Source: Telluribacter humicola
GTDB lineage: Bacteria; Bacteroidota; Bacteroidia; Cytophagales; Spirosomataceae
Length of the DNA: 64,000 nucleotides
Assembly: GCF_017355935.1 (NCBI RefSeq)
Contig: NZ_JAFIQT010000009.1
Location: 1 to 64,000 of the forward strand
Direction: 5' to 3'
The notes below the pieces were generated by a model. The model was not told where the DNA came from and did no database searches. It worked only from the letters and a program-made list of their open reading frames with translations. A program made the position numbers and the translations under genes. Positions 1 to 8,907 of this stretch are shown here, piece by piece. How positions within the stretch are numbered: the first letter of the stretch is position 1; every line of letters starts with the position of its first letter.

Positions 1-89
1 ATACAGTGATATTTACAGTGTTTCTACTACAACCACAGGGTGGCTCAGTTTACTCCGAAATGGGTGGCTCAATTTCACCGGAATTTACA
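1..89. mobile_element. End of an IS21-like insertion sequence
   Basis: Two related 22-base direct repeats, both starting GGGTGGCTCA, lie at 38-59 and 62-83. They are followed by an apparent CA terminus at 88-89. IS21-family elements are known for multiple short repeats inside their ends and for TG...CA termini, so this looks like the tip of such an element whose body lies left of the window. The adjacent primase reading frame runs straight into this end and stops in it. Transposase genes are not visible, so the family call is inference from the end structure. Confidence 0.5.
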
Positions 90-354
90 CTAAAAAGCCG
101 CAGTTGTAAAAGAGTCTAACTAATCGGATAATGTCCCCTTTCATTTCTTCTGAGCCTCCAAAGTCATTAAAGCTGTTTTTGATGATGTTCACCGAGAAAG
201 AAGGAGTCTTTTCTTCTCTTAGTGGTGATAGATAAATTAACTCTCGCCCATATTCCTTAATAGGGTGGAGCCCTACCGATTGAAGGAAGCTAGTAATGGG
301 TACTTCTTTAACCTTTTCTATTATTTCCCTTTCGTAGAATCTTATATTTTCCAT
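85..354 (-). pseudogene. CHC2-type DNA primase, N-terminal remnant cut by the IS end
   Basis: The 89 residues match the N-terminal CHC2 region of DNA primases carried by Bacteroidota mobile elements, with the core EEKTPSFSV at about residues 47-55 and a glycine-rich FGGS stretch followed by GDIIRLV. Full-length relatives are around 300 residues and continue into a Toprim catalytic domain, which is missing here. The last codons and the TAA stop lie in the IS-like end, so truncation by insertion is the simplest reading. The Cys/His zinc ligands expected on either side of the core are not present. It sits downstream of the helicase gene on the same strand, as in element replication modules. It could still be expressed as a short protein, but primase activity is unlikely. 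Confidence 0.65.
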
Positions 355-475
355 TGGGTTGTGCTTTAAAATTTTTTGACTTTTAAAACTGTGTGACTAC
401 ACCTTGATACCTGGCTACAATTGGCCGTAAGTGATAGATATTAAATGATTTATTCTTTTTCTTTTAGCGGTAAAA

Positions 476-548
476 CTTAACTACAAAGTAGAATACAGGA
501 CTAAAAGGAGGTAATTTGTGTTAAGTTGTATTCATCTTTGTAGCTAAG
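476..548. repeat. Large inverted repeat between primase and helicase genes
   Basis: A 22-base arm at 476-497 (core CTACAAAG) pairs nearly perfectly with the arm at 527-548 (core CTTTGTAG), leaving a loop of about 29 bases that contains AAAAGGAGG. There is no T-run beside it, so it is not an obvious terminator. Its place in the 249-base gap between helicase and primase makes a replication origin or a protein-binding site possible, which is inference. Confidence 0.55.
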
Positions 549-603
549 TGAAATATCAAGAGGTGTATACAGCTATCTGACTGATAGATAGAGTATAAGA
601 TTG

Positions 604-1875
604 CTATGTAGCTATGTAGTCAACATGAGCAGCCAAATAATTTAAAATATCTGGGTTGTTGCTGGTAACGAAGTATCTGCTTGTAGGATTTGCTTGATAC
701 GGTAAGCGAATAGGATGCTTTTTTATTTTAAGGTGAGTAAGAGCTCTACCAATTTGTACACTACTTAGTTTGTTGCTGGTTTTGGTAACAGCCTGAATAG
801 CATCCAGTATATCAGTGGAAGTTACAGCATACGTATTAGGCATTCCTCTTTCAGAGCCAATGATATATTTGGATACATAATCTAACTCAGAAGTGGTACG
901 TTGATAGCTCCTATTAGCTTCTTCTACTTTCTTGATTTCTTCTGATGATAATTCACAAGCTTCTCCTTTTAGCACCAGAGCATAAGCTTGTGCCCAAACA
1001 TTATCAATATTTACTCGCTGTGAATAGCCGTTCTTGCCCCCTTGGTCATGCTGAAAACCATCAACTTCAAACACTAACCATCTGACATTACCTGTTGGGT
1101 CATTCAGAAATTCCCTTTCATTGGTGGTGCCGAAGAAACTTGCATAGCGAGCCTGGGAGCTATCTTTAGAAGCATAGTGCGCTCTTACTTTTATCTCCGC
1201 TTGTGAGAATAAGGATTTAACCTTGTTGGCATCAGCTTTACCTAGATCATGTAATTCGTCAATGTTGATGATGAAATACTTACCCAAGGCAAGAATGCTA
1301 TCCTTATGGTCTAATGGAGGGTTTTCTTTGTAGTAGTCTTTAAGCTGTTTAGGAGTAAGAAAACGCAAGAAAGAAGTCTTTCCATCATTCTGTTTTCCAA
1401 GTAGGACTAGACATTGTTTGTTGAAAGGTAGGATACGAAGAGAGCAAGCTACGGTTCTCATCAGATGCTTTCGGAACATCAGGCTATACCATGGCCGCTG
1501 TGTCTCATCTTCTAGTCTTACATGGTCAAGAAGTTCGCTGATATAGTCGTTTCCATCCCATGGAGGTAGTGATTGAAAATAATTCTTGAATGGGTTAAAG
1601 TCTGGACAGAAATGGTCTGATTTCAAAAGATCATCTAAAAGCCCTTTGAAGCCTGTGAAGCCCTGCTTTGTAAGCTCTATTCGTAGTTTAGCTATGCTTC
1701 TTTCACTTATAGAGCTGAACTTTTCAGTCCCTCTTTGTCTGAATTCTGTATCTTCATATACAATGTTGTATTGGAAGTCATACTTTGACTTAAGATATTT
1801 CTCTATACGAGTTAGCTTGTTTTCGTTGGAAGAATTTTCGTCCTGATTTGAGTTGTTTTGGTTGTTTTTTTTCAT
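604..1875 (-). CDS. VapE-family (virulence-associated E) helicase/ATPase
   Basis: A 423-residue P-loop NTPase of the VapE/D5-like kind used by mobile elements and phage satellites to open their own origin. Walker A is GKQNDGKTS at residues 160-168, Walker B is IINIDEL at 202-208, and a sensor-type stretch FFGTTNEREF with a conserved NVRWLVFEV follows near residues 250-270. The N-terminal 100 residues are Asn- and Ser-rich at first and then resemble the pre-helicase region of the family. It lies downstream of the integrase and upstream of the primase remnant, all leftward, forming an element replication module. Length is normal for the family, and no frameshift is seen. Confidence 0.85.
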   Translation of the reverse strand: MKKNNQNNSNQDENSSNENKLTRIEKYLKSKYDFQYNIVYEDTEFRQRGTEKFSSISERSIAKLRIELTKQGFTGFKGLLDDLLKSDHFCPDFNPFKNYFQSLPPWDGNDYISELLDHVRLEDETQRPWYSLMFRKHLMRTVACSLRILPFNKQCLVLLGKQNDGKTSFLRFLTPKQLKDYYKENPPLDHKDSILALGKYFIINIDELHDLGKADANKVKSLFSQAEIKVRAHYASKDSSQARYASFFGTTNEREFLNDPTGNVRWLVFEVDGFQHDQGGKNGYSQRVNIDNVWAQAYALVLKGEACELSSEEIKKVEEANRSYQRTTSELDYVSKYIIGSERGMPNTYAVTSTDILDAIQAVTKTSNKLSSVQIGRALTHLKIKKHPIRLPYQANPTSRYFVTSNNPDILNYLAAHVDYIAT

Positions 1876-1914
1876 CTTTACAGTGGTTTTAAAAAATTGA
1901 TACTAAGATTATTG

Positions 1915-1951
1915 GGCTCCATTCTCTGGCAGGAGAGGGGAGCCTTTTTTT
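1915..1951 (+). terminator. Hairpin with T-run at the integrase stop codon
   Basis: GGCTCC at 1915-1920 pairs with GGAGCC at 1939-1944, with further pairing inside, and a run of T follows at 1945-1951 on the plus strand. The T-run overlaps the stop codon of the leftward integrase gene. Its polarity is for rightward transcripts, so it may block antisense entry into the integrase rather than end it. Confidence 0.4.
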
Positions 1952-3230
1952 AGGAGGTGGTAGTAATAAGTTGAAAAATTTTTGCTTGCTCCCGAATGGT
2001 TCTTTCGGCTTGCTGATTTAGGTAGTGCTTTTCAGTGATTCCTATGCTGCTATGAGCCATTGCGTACTGGAGGCTCTCTTTGGATAGCCCTTTGTTGACC
2101 ATGAGGGTAGCAAACGTTTTACGGAAGACATGAGAAGTCAGCCTCTTATTGATTCCTATAATTTTGGCTATCTCCTTAATTACTCTATTGTATTGCTGAT
2201 TGGTAGGAACGGGTAGGCAAGTGCCACGAGCTATACAGACTGGGTGATTCTTGTACCGTTCTAAGATCTGCAGAGTAGTATCAATGAGCAGAGTTGCAAA
2301 ATCGTTATGCGTCTTGTACCTACGGGCGAAGATGTATTTCAAGCCATTCTCATTTGTGATAATCTGAGTAGGGGAAAGAATGTATAAATCTGCATAGGAA
2401 AGCCCCGTAAGGCACTGGAATAACACCAAGTCCCTTGTCTCTCGGTAGGTGTCATTCAGGAATTGAGCTTGCTGCAGTCGTTTGATTTCAGCATCATTTA
2501 AGAATAGAACTTCCTTTCGGGTGTGCTTAATACTGATTGACAGAAACGGGTTGTACTCGCACCAATTGTTAGCGATGGCAAAAGCATAGGTGCGTTTACA
2601 GAGTCCATGAAGCTTGCGCACAGTATCAGAGCAAAACCCCATTTGAGTCCTCATGTAATGAATAAAATCCTTGGCTGTGGCATGATTGATCTTTGAGAAT
2701 GCTACCTGTTTGGTACCGAATCGATGCTGTAGGAAAGTCCCAATGTGTTTGACGGAGTTTTCCATTTTATTCACCGTCTTTCGGGTGTATTCCACGTCTT
2801 CAAGATCCTGATACCTTTCAAGCTCTTTCTCTAAGACTTCATAGAATGTAGGGGTATCATCCTTTAGATCACATTCCTTCAAGATCAGACTCATAATTAG
2901 GAATGGGTCAAGCTCTCTTTCAGTAAGTCTGAAATCTGCAACAAAGCTTTCTGCCTTGATACAGGCTAGCTGGATAATAGAAGTTGCTTTTGAATCACCC
3001 TTGACTGTTCGAGTCTTTGCGTCTAAGGCTCCCTTTTTACAGTAAATCTGGAGACTTCTACGGGCTATCTTACTGCCGTGTTTGAGGGTAAGGTATATTA
3101 CAGCCTTATCGTTGCCGGATACTTTATCCGTTCTTTCCATTACAGAGATTCCAAACTTGGAAAGCCTGGACTGGCTTTCCGTAGATAGGACTTCCTGAAT
3201 GAGCTTTGAAAGTTTTCTCCCTTTTCTCAT
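1950..3230 (-). CDS. Tyrosine site-specific recombinase (integrase)
   Basis: A 426-residue tyrosine recombinase that would integrate and excise this element. It has an Arm-type N-terminal region, a SAM-like core-binding domain at about 125-235, and a catalytic domain from about 240. Catalytic positions visible are H367 and R370 in HVFR, H393 in MAHSS and the nucleophile Y403 in KHY. The first catalytic arginine, expected in TGLRxxDL, is replaced by serine (S278 in TGLSYADL); IntDOT-type integrases of Bacteroidota conjugative transposons are known to lack this Arg. The gene overlaps the upstream small HTH gene by 4 bases, so the two are translated together. Confidence 0.92.
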   Translation of the reverse strand: MRKGRKLSKLIQEVLSTESQSRLSKFGISVMERTDKVSGNDKAVIYLTLKHGSKIARRSLQIYCKKGALDAKTRTVKGDSKATSIIQLACIKAESFVADFRLTERELDPFLIMSLILKECDLKDDTPTFYEVLEKELERYQDLEDVEYTRKTVNKMENSVKHIGTFLQHRFGTKQVAFSKINHATAKDFIHYMRTQMGFCSDTVRKLHGLCKRTYAFAIANNWCEYNPFLSISIKHTRKEVLFLNDAEIKRLQQAQFLNDTYRETRDLVLFQCLTGLSYADLYILSPTQIITNENGLKYIFARRYKTHNDFATLLIDTTLQILERYKNHPVCIARGTCLPVPTNQQYNRVIKEIAKIIGINKRLTSHVFRKTFATLMVNKGLSKESLQYAMAHSSIGITEKHYLNQQAERTIREQAKIFQLITTTS

Positions 3231-3439
3231 AGCAGTTGATCGGCTGAAATTTTGAAGTAGGTGGCAATGGAATGCAGCTCTGAGCGAGTAGGGTCTATTT
3301 CATCCCGCATGATCTTAGCGAATCGGTGCTTGTTGATTCCTATCTGCTGATAGAAGTTCTTCCTTGGCTTGAATTCAACGTTGGGAGGCAACGCAGAGCC
3401 AATGATTTGTGAGATTGGCAGAAGTGGCGTATTTTGCAT
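3227..3439 (-). CDS. Small helix-turn-helix protein, likely regulator or excision factor
   Basis: This 70-residue protein has a Cro/C1-like HTH in its C-terminal two thirds: the segment from FYQQIGINKHRFAKIMR through ELHSIATYFKISADQLL looks like an XRE helix pattern. It overlaps the integrase start by 4 bases (ATGA-type junction), a common arrangement for control or directionality factors of mobile elements. A role in excision control is inferred from this coupling only. Confidence 0.65.
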   Translation of the reverse strand: MQNTPLLPISQIIGSALPPNVEFKPRKNFYQQIGINKHRFAKIMRDEIDPTRSELHSIATYFKISADQLL

Positions 3440-3556
3440 AATTAAGAATTAGATAAGGTTATTTATATGCGTTATTGATATATATCGCAAATATATAAAT
3501 ACTTATTCTGTATATGCAATACGTAAAACGCATTTATGCTTATATGATATAGTTAT
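3440..3556. promoter_or_regulatory. Divergent control region of the element
   Basis: This 117-base, very AT-rich gap separates the leftward HTH/integrase pair from the rightward XRE gene. It contains ATGCGTT at 3467-3473 and its inverse AACGCAT at 3527-3533, with a related TATGCAATACGT at 3513-3524 between them. Such repeated half-sites are plausible operators for the XRE repressor controlling both directions. No promoter boxes could be assigned with confidence. Confidence 0.4.
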
Positions 3557-4078
3557 ATGAATGATATATATTTGAAAATCAAGAGCATAAGAGTCAAAAA
3601 AAATTTGACTCAGGATGATGTTGCTAAGCATCTAGGTATGGCGCAGAGCAACTATGCCAGGATGGAAAGAGGCTTGTCTCAGATAACAGTAGAGCGACTG
3701 GCAGAACTGGCAGAGATATTTGAGATGTCTCCGGAAGCTATTATGGGCTACTCAGAGGAAGGAGGAGATTTCAAAGAAGATGCACAATACTACTACAATC
3801 AGGTTAAGAAGCTAGAAGAGAAGGTCAAGAAGCTTCAAAAGGAGCTAGAAGAAAGAGATACCGATGATCTAGATTCATTTAGTCGTAGAGAAGCAGAGAA
3901 GAAAAAGCTGTCGGAAAAAGTAGGAGAGCTTAGGAAAGAGCTTGCAGCAAAGGAAGCTTTATTACAAGAGAAACAGCAAGCTATAGAAAGGCTAGAGAGG
4001 GAAAAGGAGGAAAGAGGTAGGACAATAGAGCATCTACAGGCTGCTAATACAAAGCTGTTGGAGCTGCTGACAAGGTAA
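3557..4078 (+). CDS. XRE-family regulator with long C-terminal coiled coil
   Basis: Of 173 residues, the first 70 form a classic Cro/C1 HTH (IRVKKNLTQDDVAKHLGMAQ then SNYARMERG), with the usual ITVERLAELAEIFEMSPE tail. Residues about 78-173 are almost entirely Lys/Glu/Leu/Gln heptads, an uninterrupted coiled coil likely used for dimerisation or a partner. It is transcribed away from the integrase operon and is the natural candidate for the element's repressor. The coiled coil replaces the peptidase or ligand domains found in many element repressors. Function beyond DNA binding is unknown. Confidence 0.85.
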   Translation: MNDIYLKIKSIRVKKNLTQDDVAKHLGMAQSNYARMERGLSQITVERLAELAEIFEMSPEAIMGYSEEGGDFKEDAQYYYNQVKKLEEKVKKLQKELEERDTDDLDSFSRREAEKKKLSEKVGELRKELAAKEALLQEKQQAIERLEREKEERGRTIEHLQAANTKLLELLTR

Positions 4079-4193
4079 CTTAACCATCTCCTTTATCTCT
4101 AATATAAAGGCTGGACTTAAATTCTCAAAGTTAGATTTTAAACTTAAGCTATTACAGTATTCTAATAATTATTATAAAAGAAGGAAAGTATTT

Positions 4194-4400
4194 TGGTTGC
4201 ACATAGTGGGAGGCATTGGCGAAAGCAAGACGCTTTAATTTTTTTTGCCGATACGATTAAGGATTAAAAGTAAAATGATCTTTAATAATTCTAGATTGAT
4301 CAGCAAAAAGTCGGATACTTACTGCAGTTGGATTTATAGCAAGTATTAGTTGATTGTCCACCAGCCTTGCTTTCGCAAATGCAATGTTATGCAGCCATTT
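4194..4400. repeat. Imperfect palindromic element flanking the STAND gene 3' end
   Basis: GCGAAAGCAAG at 4219-4229 and its exact inverse CTTGCTTTCGC at 4366-4376 sit about 137 bases apart, and similarity extends outward through TTGCACATA on the left and TTATGCAGCC on the right, giving arms of about 35 bases. The right arm ends at the stop codon of the STAND gene. The middle is AT-rich. It occupies most of the 323-base gap between the XRE and STAND genes, and no reading frame is convincing here. It may be a recombination site, a structured transcript end, or the scar of a small element. Confidence 0.45.
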
Positions 4401-4401
4401 T

Positions 4402-7400
4402 TTATTTTTGCTTTAAATTCAACCTACCAACGATAGCACAGTTATCAAGATAGTATACCCCACTAATTTCAAGTCTTCCAGAATAATCCTTACCAAAAGT
4501 GCTGCCGCCAATTATAAGTTTCTCTCCTAAACATGTCCAAGCTATTTTTAGATTGTGTTCTTGTAGCCAATTTAGGAAGGGCTTCTTTTTGATAAGTAAA
4601 GAGGGCTTGGAACTGTTATATACGTTGGGAGCAAAACATTGGACTTCATTAGCTGTATTGAGGAATTCTCCTTCATTTTGGCTGTACTTTAATCGCATCC
4701 CTTCATATATTAGTTTACTGGGCTTCAAAAAGTATATTGACTCTTCTTTAGACATATCATATTCTTCTCCCCACGAGTAAGCTTGAGAGGTTATATTAAC
4801 TTTTGTAACGAACTTTCCAGACTTTTTATCATGAAGCTCTATCCATTCTGTCCCCATATTGCGTTCATTCATAAAATATTCCTGCGCAGGTGACCAATAG
4901 TACTCCCTACTGAACATCTCGTGTTGTTCATGACTTTCAGGCATCCAACGGCCCATAAAGTCTTGTTTACTAGCCCAATCTTTAAATGCGATGAACTCAC
5001 TATCATTAACAATATAACTCCTTATCTGGCTCCATAGTTCTTTGCGCGGCTGATTCCATTTTTCTTCACCAATTTTTTTGGGCTCCGACCACGATGGATA
5101 AGCTTCCAGTATCAACCATTCTTCGTCGTTATTATCCTTTACTTGAATCAATTCTTCATAACGTGGTAAAATAGTAGAATCTTGAACCCAATCATCGTTT
5201 GAGCTATTCCAATTGAATACTTCGTTGTTATCCCACCAGAAACTCTTAGACTGTTCTTCATCAAGCCTACCTGTTTTATTAATTAGTATTGATGGGTCTA
5301 TGTCTCTAACATATGGGTCCCAGGGACCTTGGTATGGGTTTTCTTCTCTATCGCCCCATCTGTCTTTTTTAATAAAGTTGTCAGATAAAAGTGACATGTA
5401 TTGATGATAGGCTATCCATTGATATTTTTTTCCAATTCTTTCATGAGGGTTGGTGTCCCTATTTCTGCCTGTGCCAATTTCTTTATCAAAAGCAAGATGC
5501 AATTCTGGATTCCACCCAAGATTTATAACTTTAGAGAAAATAAGCCGCTGGGCAACCCTTAAATCGAAATACTCTCCTGTATTTATAATTTTATGATTGT
5601 GATTCAAAAAAGGTTCTATTTCGTTTTCGTATTCCGATAATAACTCTTTTGACAAGGATTGTTTAAAATCAGTTCTGATTTGAGTTAATTGTTCTTCACT
5701 CTTCCGGCCAATAGCAATTTTAAAATCGATTTTTCTATCTACAAGCTTTAATGTTCTACTTGGTTCGTCAGATGTAATTATAGGATCTAAGGCGTTCAGG
5801 AACTGTAATTGGTCGTTGTTTAACTTGTTTTTAAACTTATAATAAAGTTGTTCCCTGTTAATAGGGGTCTCGCCTTTTTTGCAGCCAGACCAATCTGAAA
5901 TGCTATTATTTGTTCCAATGATATATCTGGAAAAATCGCCAAGCCCCATAATCGATTCCCATAAATGCCAGTATTTATCATTATTGTAATTTTCTTCCAA
6001 TTCATCATAAGAAGGAATTTCTTCTGGCCAAGCGCTTTTGTATGGGGGACGAATCTTTGATATTTCAAAACTAAGGTTGATGCCAAGATGATGAGTATAT
6101 TCAATAACACCTCTTGCATAGTCCCTCATTAATATATGTGGAACTACTCCTTGTGGATTATTGAAAATGCTGCTGAAAATATATTCGCTTAAATCAGCTA
6201 AGCTTTCTTTTTGCTGTGTTCTTAATGCACACCCATAGGCTACAGCATAAAGACGTTCACTTATATAAGGATCATTGACATTTTCAAACATTTTTAGAAT
6301 ATCAATCAATATATTCAATCGATATTGTAGTAAACTAACAAGTGCCTTTGTAGAACAGTCCCTGAGCTTTCTGTTAGTGGAAGTATGAAACCATGCTAGG
6401 GTAATCCCAGAAAGCAGTATGGATTGGTCAGATATATGTGATTTGTCTGTATCATTCCAGGCCCAATCAATAAGCCTCTTTACTGATGAATCATCACTAT
6501 ATCTATATTTAAGAAATTGAGTCCAATTCGCATCTCTTTCTGCCAAAGAGAACTTCAATAAATAAGCATGAAGCGAATTCGCATTAAAAAAGTGTCCTGG
6601 AACTCCCGTAATAGCAAGTATCGTTTCCAAAAAGAGCTCATACGTGCCATTATATGAGATTACATATTCATTTACATAATTTTGTGATATTTCATTGATA
6701 GTCTCTATTTTACGCCAAAGTAAGCTCTCAACAAATGATTCTATAATCGGGTACTCATCTTTAAGTTCGGGAATGTGAGCAAAGAATTCTTGACCTGTTT
6801 TCTCAGGAACTTGGATTGAAAAAGCTTCTACTAGCCCTTTATGTATGTACAAAGCATGTTGATCTTTCACATACTTGTATAGTTTACCCCCTTTTTTAAA
6901 AGCTGAGTCTAATTTAGGGCATTGATCAAGTAAATACTGAACAGTTAAGTGATCTTCAAATCGCTGATAAGCCAAATAAACTCCTTCTTCATAATCATTA
7001 TCATTTCTCCAGAAAAGGTTTTTAGATAAAACTCCTTCTGTAATTAGTTCATCAATAAAGCCCTTTCTTGTTATAAACTTTGAGATATTGTTATCAATAA
7101 CTTCGTAAGCTTTTTCATAAGGAATATATTCAAGGTTGTTCTTAATTTTATATTCAATCAAAACGTAAATAGACTTTTCTACTAAGTTCAAGCTAGTGGA
7201 GTATCCAAGCCTATTAGGTTTAGATAAAACGTTATTTACATTCTTGATGAAAAAGTTGTTAATAGAAGTGATTCCTTGAAGTCCATCAGGAATACGTGTT
7301 AAACCTGCTTTATTGATCCCTTCGCAAAATAACTTTAAGAAAAGTGGGTTTTGAAACTCTGGATTTAACAAGGGGACATTGGGTAATTCTATTTTATAAT

Positions 7401-8907
7401 TATCGAAGAATAGTTTGCTTGCTTCATATTCAATATTTTTGAATCCGTAATGGTGATGCTCCACCATACGCAATTCCAATAATTCGTCTTCTGGGAAAAT
7501 ATAATTCTTGTATGAGCTTCTAACAGTTATAACAAGTCCTAACCATTCATATCGTCTTATCTCATTAATAAAGCTCCTTATAAAGCTACTCCAGAAGTAG
7601 TTCCCTCTTCCCTCGTTAATAGCATCAATAAAAAGGATAATTCTCTTTCTTGATTTATCGGCATGTTGATTTAATTTTCTTAGGAAATCTTCAGACTTTG
7701 AATTAATTTGAAGTCTTTTAAATATTTGTGTCCACGGGTCTTCATCTGTGACAAAATGTTGCCCAAGTAGGAAAATACTTTCATATCCCCTATTATTTCT
7801 ACTTGAAACTATATCCCCAATTAAATGGGATTTTCCAATGCCGGCTTCACCGTCTAATAGTAAGAAAGGATTATTAGCTAGATTAAATGTAGAGCCACGT
7901 ATAAAAGTGTTGAAATTTGAAAGCTCATATTTAAACTCTTGAATATTTCTTAGCTCAAGGCCGTATTTGTGATAATATCTATGATCATCCTTTTCTTTAT
8001 GTAGTTTTATTTCTTCTTCTATGTAATAATTACGAATATGTTGAACTGAACTTTCAATATTATTAATTAAATATCTAATTTTATCTACAGGAAGTGTGCT
8101 GGTGCCTAAAAAGTCTGTATTATTGAATAAGTTGTATAGTTCATCAAAGTAGTTCTCCAAGCTCTCAACCCACTCTTTTATGCTAGATTCTTTCTCTAAT
8201 ACTTTTTTTCCCTTTATTAGAAGCATATCAAAAAGGTTTTCTACTTTTATTTTAAATTCTTCAGTTCTTCCAAGTCCTTCGAAGATTTCTGATACCTCCA
8301 GATGTACATTTATTTCTAGTGTATAACGTTTGCCTAAGTCAAATATAGATAGTCTACATTGTTCTAAAAGCCAATTTGTATGTGGATGAAATAATATTTC
8401 AGAGTTAAGATCTTGAACATTTGAGTTGATCAAATCAACTTTACCCTCAATTCTTTCTAGGTCTTTGCCAAGTGTAAAAATTTTAGATTTAAAGTTTTCG
8501 TCTATATACAATAACCTTAGGGTCTTATCTTTATTAACTTTTGAGGTAAAAATATGATAAAACGTTTCTAAATCTTTTGTATTTGGAACAATGATATTAG
8601 GGTTTTTATCTATAATGCTAGCAATAGCATTATAGTCAACATCTGAGTTTTTGAAAATGATGAATTTATTTAGCTCATCAAATAGTGATTGTGAGTAATA
8701 GAAGGGGAACTTGTTGTTGTAGCTTGCAATTGGTCTAATATTTTGATATTCCTTAATTGTTTCATAAATAATATCAGTAAGTCTGTTTGCATATTTCTCT
8801 GATGGAAATAAAAACTTTTTGATTCTACCGTACCCTTCGTCTTTGATGAACTGATCAACGAATTTGAGAGAAACGTATGTTATTATAGTAATTAATACTG
8901 GATCCAT
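4402..8907 (-). CDS. STAND (NACHT-like) NTPase, putative anti-phage sensor
   Basis: A 1501-residue protein with STAND architecture. Walker A is GEAGIGKS near residues 353-360, Walker B is IILFIDAINEG near 420-430, a sensor stretch LGLVITVRSSY follows, and NPLFLKLFCEG fits the helical domain after the NTPase core. The N-terminal 150 residues (start MDPVLITIITYVSLKF, later KFPFYYSQ) resemble the unassigned N-terminal region of other bacterial STAND ATPases, with no recognisable nuclease motif. The C-terminal 800 residues look mostly helical, possibly HEAT- or TPR-like, then become Trp-rich. Such proteins (for example the Avs group) detect phage proteins and trigger an effector. It is AT-rich and sits alone as cargo between element genes and host chromosome. 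Assignment to STAND is firm; a defence role is inferred. Confidence 0.8.
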   Translation of the reverse strand: MDPVLITIITYVSLKFVDQFIKDEGYGRIKKFLFPSEKYANRLTDIIYETIKEYQNIRPIASYNNKFPFYYSQSLFDELNKFIIFKNSDVDYNAIASIIDKNPNIIVPNTKDLETFYHIFTSKVNKDKTLRLLYIDENFKSKIFTLGKDLERIEGKVDLINSNVQDLNSEILFHPHTNWLLEQCRLSIFDLGKRYTLEINVHLEVSEIFEGLGRTEEFKIKVENLFDMLLIKGKKVLEKESSIKEWVESLENYFDELYNLFNNTDFLGTSTLPVDKIRYLINNIESSVQHIRNYYIEEEIKLHKEKDDHRYYHKYGLELRNIQEFKYELSNFNTFIRGSTFNLANNPFLLLDGEAGIGKSHLIGDIVSSRNNRGYESIFLLGQHFVTDEDPWTQIFKRLQINSKSEDFLRKLNQHADKSRKRIILFIDAINEGRGNYFWSSFIRSFINEIRRYEWLGLVITVRSSYKNYIFPEDELLELRMVEHHHYGFKNIEYEASKLFFDNYKIELPNVPLLNPEFQNPLFLKLFCEGINKAGLTRIPDGLQGITSINNFFIKNVNNVLSKPNRLGYSTSLNLVEKSIYVLIEYKIKNNLEYIPYEKAYEVIDNNISKFITRKGFIDELITEGVLSKNLFWRNDNDYEEGVYLAYQRFEDHLTVQYLLDQCPKLDSAFKKGGKLYKYVKDQHALYIHKGLVEAFSIQVPEKTGQEFFAHIPELKDEYPIIESFVESLLWRKIETINEISQNYVNEYVISYNGTYELFLETILAITGVPGHFFNANSLHAYLLKFSLAERDANWTQFLKYRYSDDSSVKRLIDWAWNDTDKSHISDQSILLSGITLAWFHTSTNRKLRDCSTKALVSLLQYRLNILIDILKMFENVNDPYISERLYAVAYGCALRTQQKESLADLSEYIFSSIFNNPQGVVPHILMRDYARGVIEYTHHLGINLSFEISKIRPPYKSAWPEEIPSYDELEENYNNDKYWHLWESIMGLGDFSRYIIGTNNSISDWSGCKKGETPINREQLYYKFKNKLNNDQLQFLNALDPIITSDEPSRTLKLVDRKIDFKIAIGRKSEEQLTQIRTDFKQSLSKELLSEYENEIEPFLNHNHKIINTGEYFDLRVAQRLIFSKVINLGWNPELHLAFDKEIGTGRNRDTNPHERIGKKYQWIAYHQYMSLLSDNFIKKDRWGDREENPYQGPWDPYVRDIDPSILINKTGRLDEEQSKSFWWDNNEVFNWNSSNDDWVQDSTILPRYEELIQVKDNNDEEWLILEAYPSWSEPKKIGEEKWNQPRKELWSQIRSYIVNDSEFIAFKDWASKQDFMGRWMPESHEQHEMFSREYYWSPAQEYFMNERNMGTEWIELHDKKSGKFVTKVNITSQAYSWGEEYDMSKEESIYFLKPSKLIYEGMRLKYSQNEGEFLNTANEVQCFAPNVYNSSKPSLLIKKKPFLNWLQEHNLKIAWTCLGEKLIIGGSTFGKDYSGRLEISGVYYLDNCAIVGRLNLKQK

